Below are positions 24,574-33,114 of a DNA stretch of 34,792 bases, piece after piece. The notes below the pieces were generated by a model. It did not search any database. It was not told the origin of the DNA and was given only the letters and a program-made list of their open reading frames with translations. The stretch is from Eubacteriales bacterium (GTDB taxonomy: Bacteria > Bacillota_A > Clostridia > Christensenellales > Aristaeellaceae). The stretch covers positions 1 to 34,792 of the forward strand of contig JARKQO010000357.1 in assembly GCA_029974855.1 (NCBI GenBank), given 5' to 3'. A program made the position numbers and the translations under genes. The number at the start of each line of letters is the position of its first letter. Position 1 is the stretch's first letter.

Positions 24574-25320
24574 CTACATTTCCTCCAGGGCGGTGAGGAT
24601 CACCGCCAGGGCGCTGGGCCCCGCCGTCTCGGTGCGCAGGATGCGCCTGCCCAAAGTGACGAACCGGGCTCCCCGCTGCTCCAAGGCGGCGCATTCCTCC
24701 GGGGCGATGCCCCCCTCGGGGCCGATCACCAGCAAAATACGCTCCTTGCCGGGGTTCTCCCGCACCGCCTGGCTGAGCCTGAGGCCTTGGGCTTCCGCTT
24801 CCTCCCAGGCCACCAAAATCAGGTCAAAGGCTTCTTCCTTGTCCAGGCGAGCCAGGGCTTGGGCAAAGCCGCAGGGGGCTTCCACCCGGGGCACATGGGC
24901 CCGGCCGCTCTGCTTGGCCGCCTCCAAGGCGATGCGCTCCAGACGCTCTCCCTTTACCCCCTGCCGGGCCCTGTCCGCCTTGGCTACGGAGCGCTCCATC
25001 TCCACGGGCCAAAGGGTCCATACCCCAAGCTCCGTGGCCTTTTGCACGATGTGCTCTAGCTTGTCCCCCTTGGGAAGGCCCTGCCAAAGGGTAATGCGGG
25101 CCTTGCTTTCCGGGGAGGGCAGAACGGACAGCACCTTCGCCTGAACGCCGCTGTCCCTTACCTGTGTCAGCTCCCCGGCAAAAAGGGCTTCCCCGTCCAA
25201 CAGCTGTACCGGGTCCCCGGCCTTCAGCCGCAGCACCCGGATTGCATGGGCGCTTTCCTCCCGGGACAGGGACACCAAAGCCCCCTCCACCAGGGGTTCT
25301 TCCACAAAAAAGCGATGCAT
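24574..25320 (-). CDS. rsmE: 16S rRNA (uracil(1498)-N3)-methyltransferase
   Basis: This SPOUT-class enzyme (248 residues) methylates U1498 at the decoding region of 16S rRNA. The N-terminal PUA-like domain begins MHRFFV. The SPOUT knot signatures are VIGPEGG and LGRRILRTETA near the C terminus. The start is ATG 25320, two bases after the prmA stop codon, with GGGGGAG inside the prmA 3' end. The open frame extends upstream inside prmA, but that part is overlap and not coding. Translation is likely coupled to prmA. Confidence 0.95.
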   Translation of the reverse strand: MHRFFVEEPLVEGALVSLSREESAHAIRVLRLKAGDPVQLLDGEALFAGELTQVRDSGVQAKVLSVLPSPESKARITLWQGLPKGDKLEHIVQKATELGVWTLWPVEMERSVAKADRARQGVKGERLERIALEAAKQSGRAHVPRVEAPCGFAQALARLDKEEAFDLILVAWEEAEAQGLRLSQAVRENPGKERILLVIGPEGGIAPEECAALEQRGARFVTLGRRILRTETAGPSALAVILTALEEM

Positions 25321-25322
25321 GA

Positions 25323-26276
25323 CTATCTCCCCCGGCTCAGGCACAGGGCCACCCACTCCCCTTGCTGAACCCGCTCCACCAGAGCATAGCCCACCTCGCC
25401 GGTGGCCCCCAGCACATCCTGCTCCCGCTCCCGGATGATACCCGAGCAAATCAGCATCCCTCCCGGCAGCAGATGCCGGGTAAGCGGGCCCGCCAGCATG
25501 CAGATGGCGTCCGCCACGATGTTAGCCACCGCCAGCTCACAGGCCATGGTTTCCCCGCTGACCAGATCCGCCCGGACCACCTTCACCCGCTCCGCCACGC
25601 CGTTGAGGGCCACATTCTCCTTGGCTACCTTCACCGCGTCCGGGTCAATGTCGATGGCCAGCACGTTTTCCGCCCCCAGCTTGGCCGCCGCGATAGCCAA
25701 AATGCCTCTGCCCGTGCCCACGTCCATTACCCGCATGCCGCCGCCCAGGTGCTTTTCCAGCAGCTCCAGGCACATCCGGGTGGTTTCATGGGTGCCTGTG
25801 CCAAAGGCCATGCCCGGGTCCAGCTCCAGCAGCACGTCCCCCTGCCGGGGCTCATGGGGTTCCCAGGTGGGCTTCACCACCAGGCGGCTCCCCACCCGAA
25901 AGGGCTTGTAATACTGCTTCCAGCTCTCCGCCCAGTCCGCGTCCTGGACCTCCTTTACCTCCAAAGCCAAGGAGCCCAGGGGGACCGGATTATGCTCCTG
26001 GCCCCGCAGCAAAGCGGCTAATTCCGCCTTCAGGGCCGCCAAGGTGTCCGCCGTGTTTTCCCCCACCTGGAACCAACCCTTTACCAGCACATCCTCCGGC
26101 ATGTCCGCCAGAAGCTTTTCATCGTACATCTCCCAGTAGGCCCCGGGTGCGCCGGGGTCGGGGATATCCGCCCGGTCCAGAATCTCGGTGCCGGTGGAGC
26201 CCAGCTCCATCAGCAGCGCGCTGACCACGTCCGATCCCTGGGTGGTGGTATGCACGGCCACTTCCATCCATTCCAT
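25323..26276 (-). CDS. prmA: Ribosomal protein L11 methyltransferase
   Basis: PrmA trimethylates residues of ribosomal protein L11. The 317-residue protein has an N-terminal substrate-recognition domain (starting MEWMEVAVHTT) and a class I SAM domain with VMDVGTGRGILAIAA and the catalytic-region NIVAD (NILA in many homologues). Length is typical. GGAGGG lies six bases before ATG 26276. It lies 45 bases after dnaJ and before rsmE, the standard order in Bacillota. Confidence 0.95.
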   Translation of the reverse strand: MEWMEVAVHTTTQGSDVVSALLMELGSTGTEILDRADIPDPGAPGAYWEMYDEKLLADMPEDVLVKGWFQVGENTADTLAALKAELAALLRGQEHNPVPLGSLALEVKEVQDADWAESWKQYYKPFRVGSRLVVKPTWEPHEPRQGDVLLELDPGMAFGTGTHETTRMCLELLEKHLGGGMRVMDVGTGRGILAIAAAKLGAENVLAIDIDPDAVKVAKENVALNGVAERVKVVRADLVSGETMACELAVANIVADAICMLAGPLTRHLLPGGMLICSGIIREREQDVLGATGEVGYALVERVQQGEWVALCLSRGR

Positions 26277-26321
26277 GGGCTTCCCTCCAAAAGGCGGGCA
26301 GCCAAAGCCACCCGCCCGCGA

Positions 26322-27461
26322 TTAGTTGAACATGCCCCGTAGCTTCTCCATAAAGGACTTGCGGCCCTCGTACTCCTTGCCGGTCATGCTGTCCTCCAGC
26401 TGCCGCAAAAGCTCCTTCTGCTTGTCGCTGAGCTTTTTGGGCACCTCCACCCGAACCCGCACCACCAAATCCCCCTTGCCGCTGCCCTGGAGCTGCTGGA
26501 TGCCATAGCCCTTCAGGCGGAACTGGTCATCGTTCTGGGTGCCCTCGGGGATGCGGTATTTCACGGGGGATTTTAAGGTGGGGATATCCACGTCGGCTCC
26601 CAAAGCCGCCTGGGTGATGCTGATGGGCATCTCCAAATGGAGGGTGGTACCCTCCCGCCTGAAAAGCCTGTGGGGCTTCACGGTGATGCGGATATACAAA
26701 TCCCCGCTGGGACCGCCCCGCAGCCCCGGCTCCCCCTGGCCGTTCATGATGATGGTCTGCCCGTTGTCGATCCCAGCGGGGATCTTCACCGTGGCGGTGC
26801 GCTTTTTGCGCATATGCCCGCTGCCGTTGCAAGCGGAGCACTTCTCCTTGACGATCTTGCCCTCTCCGTGGCAGGTGGGGCAGGTGCGCACGGTGACCAT
26901 AAAGCCGCCCCCGGCCCGCACCTGGCCCGAGCCCTTACAGGTGGGGCAGGTCTGGGGCTGGGTCCCGGCCTTGGCCCCGGTGCCGTCGCAGGTTTCGCAG
27001 TTTTCGTTGCGGAAAAACTCAAAGGATTTCTCCGCCCCAAAGGCCGCCTCCTCAAAGGAAATGCCCATGTCAAAGCGCAGGTCGTTCCCCTGCTGGGGGC
27101 CCTGGCGGCGCTGGCCGCCGCCCATGCCGCCAAAGAGCTGGTCGAAGATGCTGTCAAAGCCGCCCATGCCCGCTCCGCCAAAGCCGCTGAAATCAAACCC
27201 GCCAAAGCCCCCGGCTCCGCCCGGGCCGCCCATGGCGGGCCCCTCAAAGCCGAACTGGTCGTAGCGGGCCCGCTTGTCCGGGTCGCTGAGCACCTCGTTG
27301 GCCTCGTTCAGCTCCTTGAAGCGTTCCTCCGCGCCTTTATCATTGGGATGCAAGTCCGGGTGGCACTCCTTGGCCTTTTGGCGGTATGCCTTCTTAATAT
27401 CCGCGTCCGAGGCGTCCTTGCGGATTCCCAGCACCTCGTAATAGTCGCGCTTCTTTGCCAA
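26322..27461 (-). CDS. dnaJ: Chaperone protein DnaJ
   Basis: DnaJ is a J-domain co-chaperone that stimulates DnaK ATPase and delivers unfolded clients. The 379-residue protein has a J domain with HPD at 34-36, a Gly/Phe-rich linker, and four CxxCxGxG zinc repeats (CETCDGTG, CPTCKGSG, CPTCHGEG, CSACNGSG). C-terminal client-binding domains follow. It is a complete type I DnaJ. The start codon is TTG at 27461 with AGGTGAG just upstream, so expression may be tuned below DnaK. A 179-base gap rich in hairpins separates it from dnaK. Confidence 0.97.
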   Translation of the reverse strand: MAKKRDYYEVLGIRKDASDADIKKAYRQKAKECHPDLHPNDKGAEERFKELNEANEVLSDPDKRARYDQFGFEGPAMGGPGGAGGFGGFDFSGFGGAGMGGFDSIFDQLFGGMGGGQRRQGPQQGNDLRFDMGISFEEAAFGAEKSFEFFRNENCETCDGTGAKAGTQPQTCPTCKGSGQVRAGGGFMVTVRTCPTCHGEGKIVKEKCSACNGSGHMRKKRTATVKIPAGIDNGQTIIMNGQGEPGLRGGPSGDLYIRITVKPHRLFRREGTTLHLEMPISITQAALGADVDIPTLKSPVKYRIPEGTQNDDQFRLKGYGIQQLQGSGKGDLVVRVRVEVPKKLSDKQKELLRQLEDSMTGKEYEGRKSFMEKLRGMFN

Positions 27462-27487
27462 ATGCTCACCTACTTTATCTCAACTCA

Positions 27488-27502
27488 GGCCGCAAAGCGG
27501 CC
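27488..27502. other. Hairpin 1 in the dnaK-dnaJ gap
   Basis: GGCCGC (27488-27493) and GCGGCC (27497-27502) are perfect inverted arms with a three-base loop, about 27 bases upstream of the dnaJ start codon. Confidence 0.7.
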
Positions 27503-27520
27503 CGTATCGTACTTTTTTCG

Positions 27521-27552
27521 CGCCGGGGCCTGACACAGCGAATGCCCCGGCG
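27521..27552. other. Hairpin 2 in the dnaK-dnaJ gap
   Basis: CGCCGGGGC (27521-27529) pairs perfectly with GCCCCGGCG (27544-27552) around a 14-base loop. No T tract follows on the coding strand. Confidence 0.7.
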
Positions 27553-27600
27553 GGCGGTGGGCTTCCCCCTCCCGCCTGCCGAGGCCTCGCGTTCGCTCAG

Positions 27601-27621
27601 CCAAAGGCAATGCGCCTTTGG
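27601..27621. other. Hairpin 3, just after the dnaK stop codon
   Basis: CCAAAGGC (27601-27608) pairs perfectly with GCCTTTGG (27614-27621) around a five-base loop. It lies 19 bases downstream of the dnaK stop codon and lacks a U tract, so it may protect the dnaK 3' end after cleavage. Confidence 0.75.
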
Positions 27622-27640
27622 CAGGCCCGGAGGGCTCCGC

Positions 27641-29458
27641 TCACTTCACGTCGTAATCGGTATTCACGGTGCCGTCGTCGTTCTCCACGGGAGCGCCGCC
27701 CATATCCGGGGCCGCGCCCTGCCCGCCCTCCTGCTGGTAGAGCTTGCCAAAGATCTGGTACACCTTCTGGGTGAAGCCCTCCATGGCGTCCTTGATGGCC
27801 CGGGCGTCGTTGCCCTCGCGAATCTTCTTGAAGGCGTCGATCTCGCTCTGGACGGTGGCCTTGTCCTCAGAGGACAGCTTGTCGCCGTTCTCCCGCAGTT
27901 GCTTCTCCATCTCGTAGATCATGGTGTCGGCCCGGTTGAGGGTCTCCACCTCTTCCTTGCGCTTCTTGTCCTCCTCGGCGTACTGCTCGGCTTCCTTGAT
28001 GCGCTGGTTGATCTCATCCTCCGTCATGTTGGTGGAGGCGGTGATGGTGATCTTCTGCTCGTTGCCGGTACCCTTATCCTTGGCGGACACGTTCACGATG
28101 CCGTTGCGGTCGATGTTGAAGGTGACCTCAATCTGCGGCACGCCCCGGGGCGCGGCGGGAATGCCCGTGAGCTGGAAGCGGCCCAGGGTCTTGTTGTCAA
28201 AGGCCATGGGGCGCTCGCCCTGGAGCACGTGGATTTCCACGGTGGTCTGCCCGTCGGCGGCGGTGCTGAACACCTGGCTCTTGGTGGTGGGGATGGTGGT
28301 GTTGCGGTCAATCAGCCGGGTGAAGATGTGCCCCTCGGTTTCCAATCCCAAGGACAGCGGCGTCACGTCCAGCAGCAGCACGTCCTTCACCTCGCCGCCC
28401 AGCACGCCGGCCTGGATGGCCGCGCCGATGGCCACGCACTCGTCGGGGTTGATGCCCTTGAAGGGCTCCTTTTGGGTGATCTTCTTCACGGCGGCCTGCA
28501 CGGCGGGAATCCGGGTGGAACCGCCTACCAGAATCACCTTGTCGATCTGCTCCGCGGTGAGGCCCGCGTCCTTCAAGGCCTTGGTCATGGGCTCGATGGT
28601 CTTTTCCACCAAATCGGCGGTGAGCTCGTCGAACTTGGCCCGGGTGAGGGTCATGTCCAGGTGCTTGGGGCCGGAGGCGTCGCTGGTGATGAAGGGCAAA
28701 TTGATGTTGGCGGTCATCACGCCGGAGAGCTCGATCTTGGCCTTTTCGGCGGCTTCCTTCAGGCGCTGGTAGGCCATCCGGTCCTTCTTCAGATCGATGC
28801 CGCTTTCCCTGCGGTAGGTATCGGTGATATAGTTGATCACCCGGTCGTCGAAATCGTCGCCGCCCAGGCGGTTGTTGCCGTTGGTGGCAAGGACCTCAAA
28901 CACGCCGTCCCCGATCTCCAAAAGGCTTACGTCAAAGGTGCCGCCCCCCAGGTCGTACACCAAAATCTTCTGGGAGCCTTCCTTGTCCAAGCCGTAGGCC
29001 AAAGACGCGGCGGTGGGCTCGTTGATGATCCGCAGCACCTCCAGCCCGGCGATGCGGCCCGCGTCCTTGGTGGCCTGGCGCTGGCTGTCGCTGAAATAGG
29101 CGGGGGTGGTGATCACCGCCTGGGTGACGGTTTCGCCCAGGTAGGCTTCCGCGTCCGCCTTGAGCTTTTGCAGCACCATGGCGCTGATCTCCTGGGGGGT
29201 GTAATCCTTGCCGTCAATGGTGACCTTGTGGCTGCTGCCCATCTCCCGCTTGATGGAGATGACGGTACGCTCCGGGTTGGTGACGGCCTGGCGCTTGGCG
29301 ATCTGCCCCACCAGGCGCTCCCCGTCCTTGGTAAAGGCCACCACGGAAGGGGTGGTGCGGGCTCCCTCCGCATTGGGGATCACCACGGGTTCGCCGCCCT
29401 CCATCACCGCCACGCAGCTGTTGGTGGTGCCCAGGTCAATACCGATAATTTTTCCCAT
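27641..29458 (-). CDS. dnaK: Chaperone protein DnaK (Hsp70)
   Basis: This ATP-driven chaperone (605 residues) works with DnaJ and GrpE. Seen are the N-terminal phosphate loop [13 protein letters not shown], the second phosphate segment [11 protein letters not shown], the [11 protein letters not shown] segment, the interdomain linker [12 protein letters not shown] and a C-terminal tail ending in acidic residues and YDVK. The length is typical for Gram-positive DnaK, which lacks the 23-25-residue insertion of proteobacterial DnaK. The start is ATG 29458 with GAGGAGG nine bases upstream. It follows grpE by 89 bases and is under HrcA/CIRCE control through the operon promoter. Confidence 0.98.
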   Translation of the reverse strand: MGKIIGIDLGTTNSCVAVMEGGEPVVIPNAEGARTTPSVVAFTKDGERLVGQIAKRQAVTNPERTVISIKREMGSSHKVTIDGKDYTPQEISAMVLQKLKADAEAYLGETVTQAVITTPAYFSDSQRQATKDAGRIAGLEVLRIINEPTAASLAYGLDKEGSQKILVYDLGGGTFDVSLLEIGDGVFEVLATNGNNRLGGDDFDDRVINYITDTYRRESGIDLKKDRMAYQRLKEAAEKAKIELSGVMTANINLPFITSDASGPKHLDMTLTRAKFDELTADLVEKTIEPMTKALKDAGLTAEQIDKVILVGGSTRIPAVQAAVKKITQKEPFKGINPDECVAIGAAIQAGVLGGEVKDVLLLDVTPLSLGLETEGHIFTRLIDRNTTIPTTKSQVFSTAADGQTTVEIHVLQGERPMAFDNKTLGRFQLTGIPAAPRGVPQIEVTFNIDRNGIVNVSAKDKGTGNEQKITITASTNMTEDEINQRIKEAEQYAEEDKKRKEEVETLNRADTMIYEMEKQLRENGDKLSSEDKATVQSEIDAFKKIREGNDARAIKDAMEGFTQKVYQIFGKLYQQEGGQGAAPDMGGAPVENDDGTVNTDYDVK

Positions 29459-29547
29459 ACTGTTGTTCCTCCTCAAAATGCGCAATCCGCTTGTTTACGC
29501 TTGTTGCTTTATTGTTTGGACGGGGCGTGGCCCCGGATTCCAACGGC

Positions 29548-30204
29548 TTATTCGGGCACTACCTTTACCATGGCATGGCGCAGGACGAAATCGCCCATTT
29601 GGTAGCCCTTTTGGAATACCTCGCAGACCGTGCCCGGCTCCCCTTCCCCGGCGTCCCCCTGGAGCACCGCGTTCTCCAGGATGGGGTCAAACTTCTCCCC
29701 GGGGCGGCAGATAGGCAAGATGCCCCGCTTGGTAAATATCTCCGCCAGCTGCCGCACCACCATCTCCACCCCTTCCCGCAAGGAGGGATCCGGGGATTCC
29801 TTGGCCGCCTCAATGGCCCGCTCCAGGTTATCCACCACCGGCAGCAGCGAGATCACCAAGGATCGGGCTCCATCCTCAAAGGCTTCCTTGCGGATGTTTT
29901 GGTTGCGGCGGCGGAAGTTGTCAAAATCCGCCTGGACCCGCTGGGCCAGGTTCAGGTATTCCTCCTGCTTGGCCTGGGCCGCCTCCAGGGCTTCCTCCAG
30001 CTCCGCCTCCCGGGCCCGGTCCAGGGCCTCCTGCAATACGGTTTCATCCGCCGCCTGGGCCGTCTCCTCCTGGGTGACGGCCTCCGCCTCGCTGCCCAGG
30101 GCATCCATGGCCTCTTGATCCGCGTCCGTCAGGACCGGGTCGGTCTTTTCCAGCTCCATGTCTTCCACAGTTCCTTTGCTCCTGCTTGTCTTTTTCTTGC
30201 TCAT
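29548..30204 (-). CDS. grpE: Nucleotide exchange factor GrpE
   Basis: GrpE releases ADP from DnaK. The 218-residue protein has a charged, low-complexity N terminus (basic, then acidic Ala/Glu/Gln-rich), a long helix ending in RVQADFDNFRRR, and the C-terminal beta domain with LPVVDNLERAI and a final HAMVKVVPE (the family ending VxVxx). AAGGAG lies nine bases before ATG 30204. The stop codon of hrcA lies six bases upstream. Confidence 0.96.
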   Translation of the reverse strand: MSKKKTSRSKGTVEDMELEKTDPVLTDADQEAMDALGSEAEAVTQEETAQAADETVLQEALDRAREAELEEALEAAQAKQEEYLNLAQRVQADFDNFRRRNQNIRKEAFEDGARSLVISLLPVVDNLERAIEAAKESPDPSLREGVEMVVRQLAEIFTKRGILPICRPGEKFDPILENAVLQGDAGEGEPGTVCEVFQKGYQMGDFVLRHAMVKVVPE

Positions 30205-30210
30205 GCTTAC

Positions 30211-31239
30211 CTACTCCTTATCCTGCTCCAGCAGGCGGGAAAGCTGTTCTCCCATGGCCCGCAAAATGCCCAGCACATGGCCGTACTGCATCCGGGTGGG
30301 GCCGATGACCCCCATGGTGCCCTGGGTCTGGTTCCCCAGACGGTAGCTGGCCGTAACCAAAGAACAATCCGAAAGCTCCGGAATGCCCGTTTCCGGCCCG
30401 ATGCGCACGGTAAAGGCCATCTCCCGGTTTTGCTCCAGCAACTGGAGCAGCTTTTCCTTCCCCTCCAGCACCGCCAAAAAGCTTTTGGCCTTCTCCACGT
30501 CGCTGTATTCGGGAAAGTTCAAAATATTGCTGCTTCCCCCCACCGCCAGCTTGCCCACGGCATTCTGCTTCTCCACCTCGCCGATGAAATCGGAAATCTC
30601 CGTGAGCATCCGCCGCCTGCGGGAGGCCTCCTCCTGCTCCCCGGCAAGAATCTGCCGGGCCTCCGAGAGGGTGTGGCCGCTGAGCCGCTCCGTGAGCATC
30701 CGGCTGATGGCGTACAGGGCGTCCCCGTCCATTTCCGCGCCCACCCGGATCACCGCGTCCCGCATGATGCCGCAATCGGTGACGATGACCACCAGGGCGC
30801 TGGCGCTGCTGACAGGCACCAGCTGCACATTGCGGATCCTCATCTCCCCGCCCTTGGGGCTCATCACCAAGGCCGTATAGTGGGTCAGGCTGGAGAGTAC
30901 CTGGGCCGCGTGGCCGATCACGTCCTCCATCTGCCGGGCCCGGTCCTGAAAATGGGCCCGGATGTTCTCGTGGTTGGCGGCCAAAATCCTGCCCTGCTGC
31001 AAAAGCTGGTCCACATACAGGCGGTAGGCCTTGGGGCTGGGCACCCGCCCCGCGCTTACATGGGGCTGGTCCAGATAGCCCAGCTCCTCCAGATCGCTCA
31101 TTTCATTGCGGATGGTGGCGGAGCTGAGGCTGGTTTCGTACTTCTTGGAAATGGTGCGGCTGCCCACAGGGATGGCCGTCAGGATGTAGTCGTCGATAAT
31201 GGCTTGCAGAATGCGAAACTTCCGCTCGTCGATCCCCAT
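30211..31239 (-). CDS. hrcA: Heat-inducible transcription repressor HrcA
   Basis: HrcA binds CIRCE operators and represses groE and dnaK operons, and needs GroEL to stay folded. The 342-residue protein begins with a winged helix (ERKFRILQAIIDDYI, then GSRTISKKY and SSATIRNEMSDLEELGYL), the classical HrcA recognition region. A GAF-like central domain follows. The start is ATG 31239 with GGGAGG seven bases upstream. The longer open frame to 31293 runs into the CIRCE site and is not used. It is the first gene of the operon and likely represses itself. Confidence 0.97.
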   Translation of the reverse strand: MGIDERKFRILQAIIDDYILTAIPVGSRTISKKYETSLSSATIRNEMSDLEELGYLDQPHVSAGRVPSPKAYRLYVDQLLQQGRILAANHENIRAHFQDRARQMEDVIGHAAQVLSSLTHYTALVMSPKGGEMRIRNVQLVPVSSASALVVIVTDCGIMRDAVIRVGAEMDGDALYAISRMLTERLSGHTLSEARQILAGEQEEASRRRRMLTEISDFIGEVEKQNAVGKLAVGGSSNILNFPEYSDVEKAKSFLAVLEGKEKLLQLLEQNREMAFTVRIGPETGIPELSDCSLVTASYRLGNQTQGTMGVIGPTRMQYGHVLGILRAMGEQLSRLLEQDKE

Positions 31240-31282
31240 GCGCTCACCTCCCCTGGCTGATTTGCCCTTTCCTTTCCGGTTG

Positions 31283-31309
31283 TTAGCACTCAATGATGTC
31301 GAGTGCTAA
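31283..31309. promoter_or_regulatory. CIRCE operator (HrcA binding site)
   Basis: TTAGCACTC (31283-31291), nine bases, GAGTGCTAA (31301-31309). Both arms match the CIRCE consensus perfectly. It starts at the predicted transcript start of hrcA, so HrcA would block initiation, and the element would also lie in the mRNA leader. Confidence 0.98.
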
Positions 31310-31316
31310 CACGGTT

Positions 31317-31345
31317 ATCATATGCCCAACAGGCCCAAATGTCAA
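31317..31345 (-). promoter_or_regulatory. Heat-shock operon promoter (hrcA-grpE-dnaK-dnaJ)
   Basis: On the minus strand a perfect TTGACA (31340-31345), a 17-base spacer and TATGAT (31317-31322). The transcript start would be near 31310, directly at the CIRCE site. Confidence 0.93.
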
Positions 31346-31401
31346 TAGCTATTCTGACCTTATTTTCAGTTTGTTCAAAAATCACGGCCTCCAAGCCCTG
31401 T

Positions 31402-32604
31402 CTAGCCCATGATTTTCAGGAGCGCCTGGTTTTGCAGCAGCAGGCCTTTGGGGGTCAAAGCAAAGGAAGGGGGGGCGTTCTCCTGTTCCGGGTCCGGCAG
31501 CCACCAGGCCAGGCCCTCCCGGACCAGCTCCTCCATCTGCCTGCCGTACACCTGCTCCAGGGGCTGCCCAAACCGGTCCGCGAACGCCCCCGGCTTCACC
31601 CCCTCCAGGGTACGCAGCCCCAGCATCATGGCCTCGAACATGGCCTCCTCCCGGGGGATACCCTGCTCCCGGGCCAAGGGCAGTTTCCCCTGGGCCAGCA
31701 TCTCCCGGTACCGGGCCATATCCGCCACGTTCTCCCGGCGGACATACAGGGCCTGGGACAGGGTTTCTTTTTCTCCGGAGGCCTCCAGAACCGGCACCAT
31801 GCCCGCCGCGCTTACCCCCAACCCCACATACCAGCTTCCGCGCCAATAGCCCAGGTTGTGCCGGCACGCATACCCGGGCTTGGCGAAGTTGCTGATCTCA
31901 TATTGGGGATAGCCCCGGGCCTGGAGCCAGTCCCGGCCGGCCTCGTACATCCCGGCCACCTCATCCTCGGAAGGCAAAGCCATCTCCCCCGCCGCCACCC
32001 GGACCGCCAAAGGCGTGTCCTCCTCCAAGATGAGGCTATAGGCGGAAATGTGGGGTACTCCCAGGGCCGCCACCTTGCCCAAAGTCTCCAGGTAATCCTG
32101 CCGGGTTTGCTCCGGCAGGCCGAACATCACATCCGCGTTCAGGTTGGAAAAGCCGTATTCCCGGGCCAAAGCCACCGCCTCCACCGCCTCCCGGAAGGTA
32201 TGGATGCGCCCCAGCAGGCCCAGTAGCGGGTCCTGGGCGGCCTGGACCCCCAAGGATAGCCGGTTGACCCCGTGGCTCCGGGCCATGGCCAGCCAATCGC
32301 CCTGAAGGGTTCCGGGGTTGGCCTCCACGGTAAACTCCGCGCCCTTTTCAATCTGAAAGCAGCGGTGCAGCTCCGCCAGCAGCCCGTCCATCAGCGGGGC
32401 GGGCAGCAAGGAGGGGGTCCCTCCTCCGATGAATGCCGTGTTCACCCGTGCGCCGCCAAAGGCCTTTGCCTGGAGCCGGATCTCCTGCCGCAGCGCGGCG
32501 CAGTAGGCCTCCATCTCCTGGAAGGAGGCTTCCCAGGAGCAAAAATCGCAGTAAAAACATTTCCTTTTACAAAATGGAATATGCAAGTATAATGAGAGCA
32601 TCAT
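31402..32604 (-). CDS. hemW: Radical-SAM heme chaperone HemW (HemN-like)
   Basis: HemW is a HemN-like radical-SAM protein that binds heme and delivers it to target proteins; it is often misnamed coproporphyrinogen III oxidase. The 400-residue protein has the cluster motif C12-x3-C16-x2-C19 (CKRKCFYC), with a further C22, then GGGTPSLL, a SAM-binding segment, and a C-terminal HemN domain. The start is the first of two adjacent ATG codons (32604), six bases after GGGAGGG. No dedicated heme-synthesis gene is in the window. It lies immediately upstream of the hrcA operon, which is its usual neighbour. The transcript leader is only about 12 bases. Confidence 0.93.
   Translation of the reverse strand: MMLSLYLHIPFCKRKCFYCDFCSWEASFQEMEAYCAALRQEIRLQAKAFGGARVNTAFIGGGTPSLLPAPLMDGLLAELHRCFQIEKGAEFTVEANPGTLQGDWLAMARSHGVNRLSLGVQAAQDPLLGLLGRIHTFREAVEAVALAREYGFSNLNADVMFGLPEQTRQDYLETLGKVAALGVPHISAYSLILEEDTPLAVRVAAGEMALPSEDEVAGMYEAGRDWLQARGYPQYEISNFAKPGYACRHNLGYWRGSWYVGLGVSAAGMVPVLEASGEKETLSQALYVRRENVADMARYREMLAQGKLPLAREQGIPREEAMFEAMMLGLRTLEGVKPGAFADRFGQPLEQVYGRQMEELVREGLAWWLPDPEQENAPPSFALTPKGLLLQNQALLKIMG
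32566..32593 (+). promoter_or_regulatory. Promoter for the DUF1622 gene, inside the hemW coding region
   Basis: TTTACA (32566-32571), a 16-base spacer and a perfect TATAAT (32588-32593), reading rightward. It lies within the first codons of hemW, on the opposite strand. Confidence 0.75.
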
Positions 32605-32622
32605 GGCAATCCCTCCCCGGGG

Positions 32623-32650
32623 ATTGTACCATAGAACAAGCGATTCACAA
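32623..32650 (-). promoter_or_regulatory. Promoter for hemW
   Basis: On the minus strand TTGTGA (32645-32650), a 16-base spacer and TACAAT (32623-32628) with a TGn extension. It reads leftward, facing the DUF1622 promoter. Confidence 0.65.
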
Positions 32651-32661
32651 AGGAGACCGCC

Positions 32662-33102
32662 ATGTTTGGAGTGGAGCATTATTTTGACATTTTCGTTCGG
32701 GGCTGCATTTTGCTGATCGAGCTGGCTGGCATCGCCGTCATCGTCATCAGCATGGTACGGGGTTTCATCGGTTACATCCGCAAGGATGAATCCATCCGGA
32801 TCGATCTGGCCAAGGGCATCATGCTGGGCCTGGAGTTCAAGGTGGGCAGCGAGGTGCTCCGCTCGGTGATCGTCAGCGGCTGGAACGAGCTGGGCACCTT
32901 GGCCGCGGTGATTTTGCTGCGGAGCCTTCTCACCTTCCTGCTCCATTGGGAGATCCGGGAGGAGGAAAAGCGCTGCGAGGAAATCGCCCTGGGCTACTCC
33001 CCCGCCGGCTCCGGCCGCCACTCCCTCCTGGGGAAGGAAAACGCCTGCCCTGTGGTAGTCCCCCATACCGTCAATGACCCCGAAGGAAAGCCCAAGTCAT
33101 AG
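32662..33102 (+). CDS. DUF1622-family membrane protein
   Basis: The protein has 146 residues and two or three membrane spans. The central segment IDLAKGIMLGLEFKVGSEVLRSV followed by ELGTLAAVILLRSLLTFLLHWEI matches the DUF1622 pattern. The function is unknown. The C-terminal 40 residues are soluble and poorly conserved-looking. AAGGAG precedes ATG 32662. It converges on spoIIIAH with 12 bases between the stop codons and no visible terminator. Confidence 0.83.
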   Translation: MFGVEHYFDIFVRGCILLIELAGIAVIVISMVRGFIGYIRKDESIRIDLAKGIMLGLEFKVGSEVLRSVIVSGWNELGTLAAVILLRSLLTFLLHWEIREEEKRCEEIALGYSPAGSGRHSLLGKENACPVVVPHTVNDPEGKPKS

Positions 33103-33114
33103 GCTTCCCCTGGC

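Noticed and set aside
27455..29605. 716-codon open frame on the plus strand opposite dnaK
   Set aside because: It is an antisense shadow of a GC-rich gene; dnaK on the minus strand has unmistakable Hsp70 motifs.
29491..31260. 589-codon plus-strand open frame opposite grpE and hrcA
   Set aside because: It spans two real genes and their junction on the other strand, is His/Leu/Gly-rich and has no ribosome site or motif.
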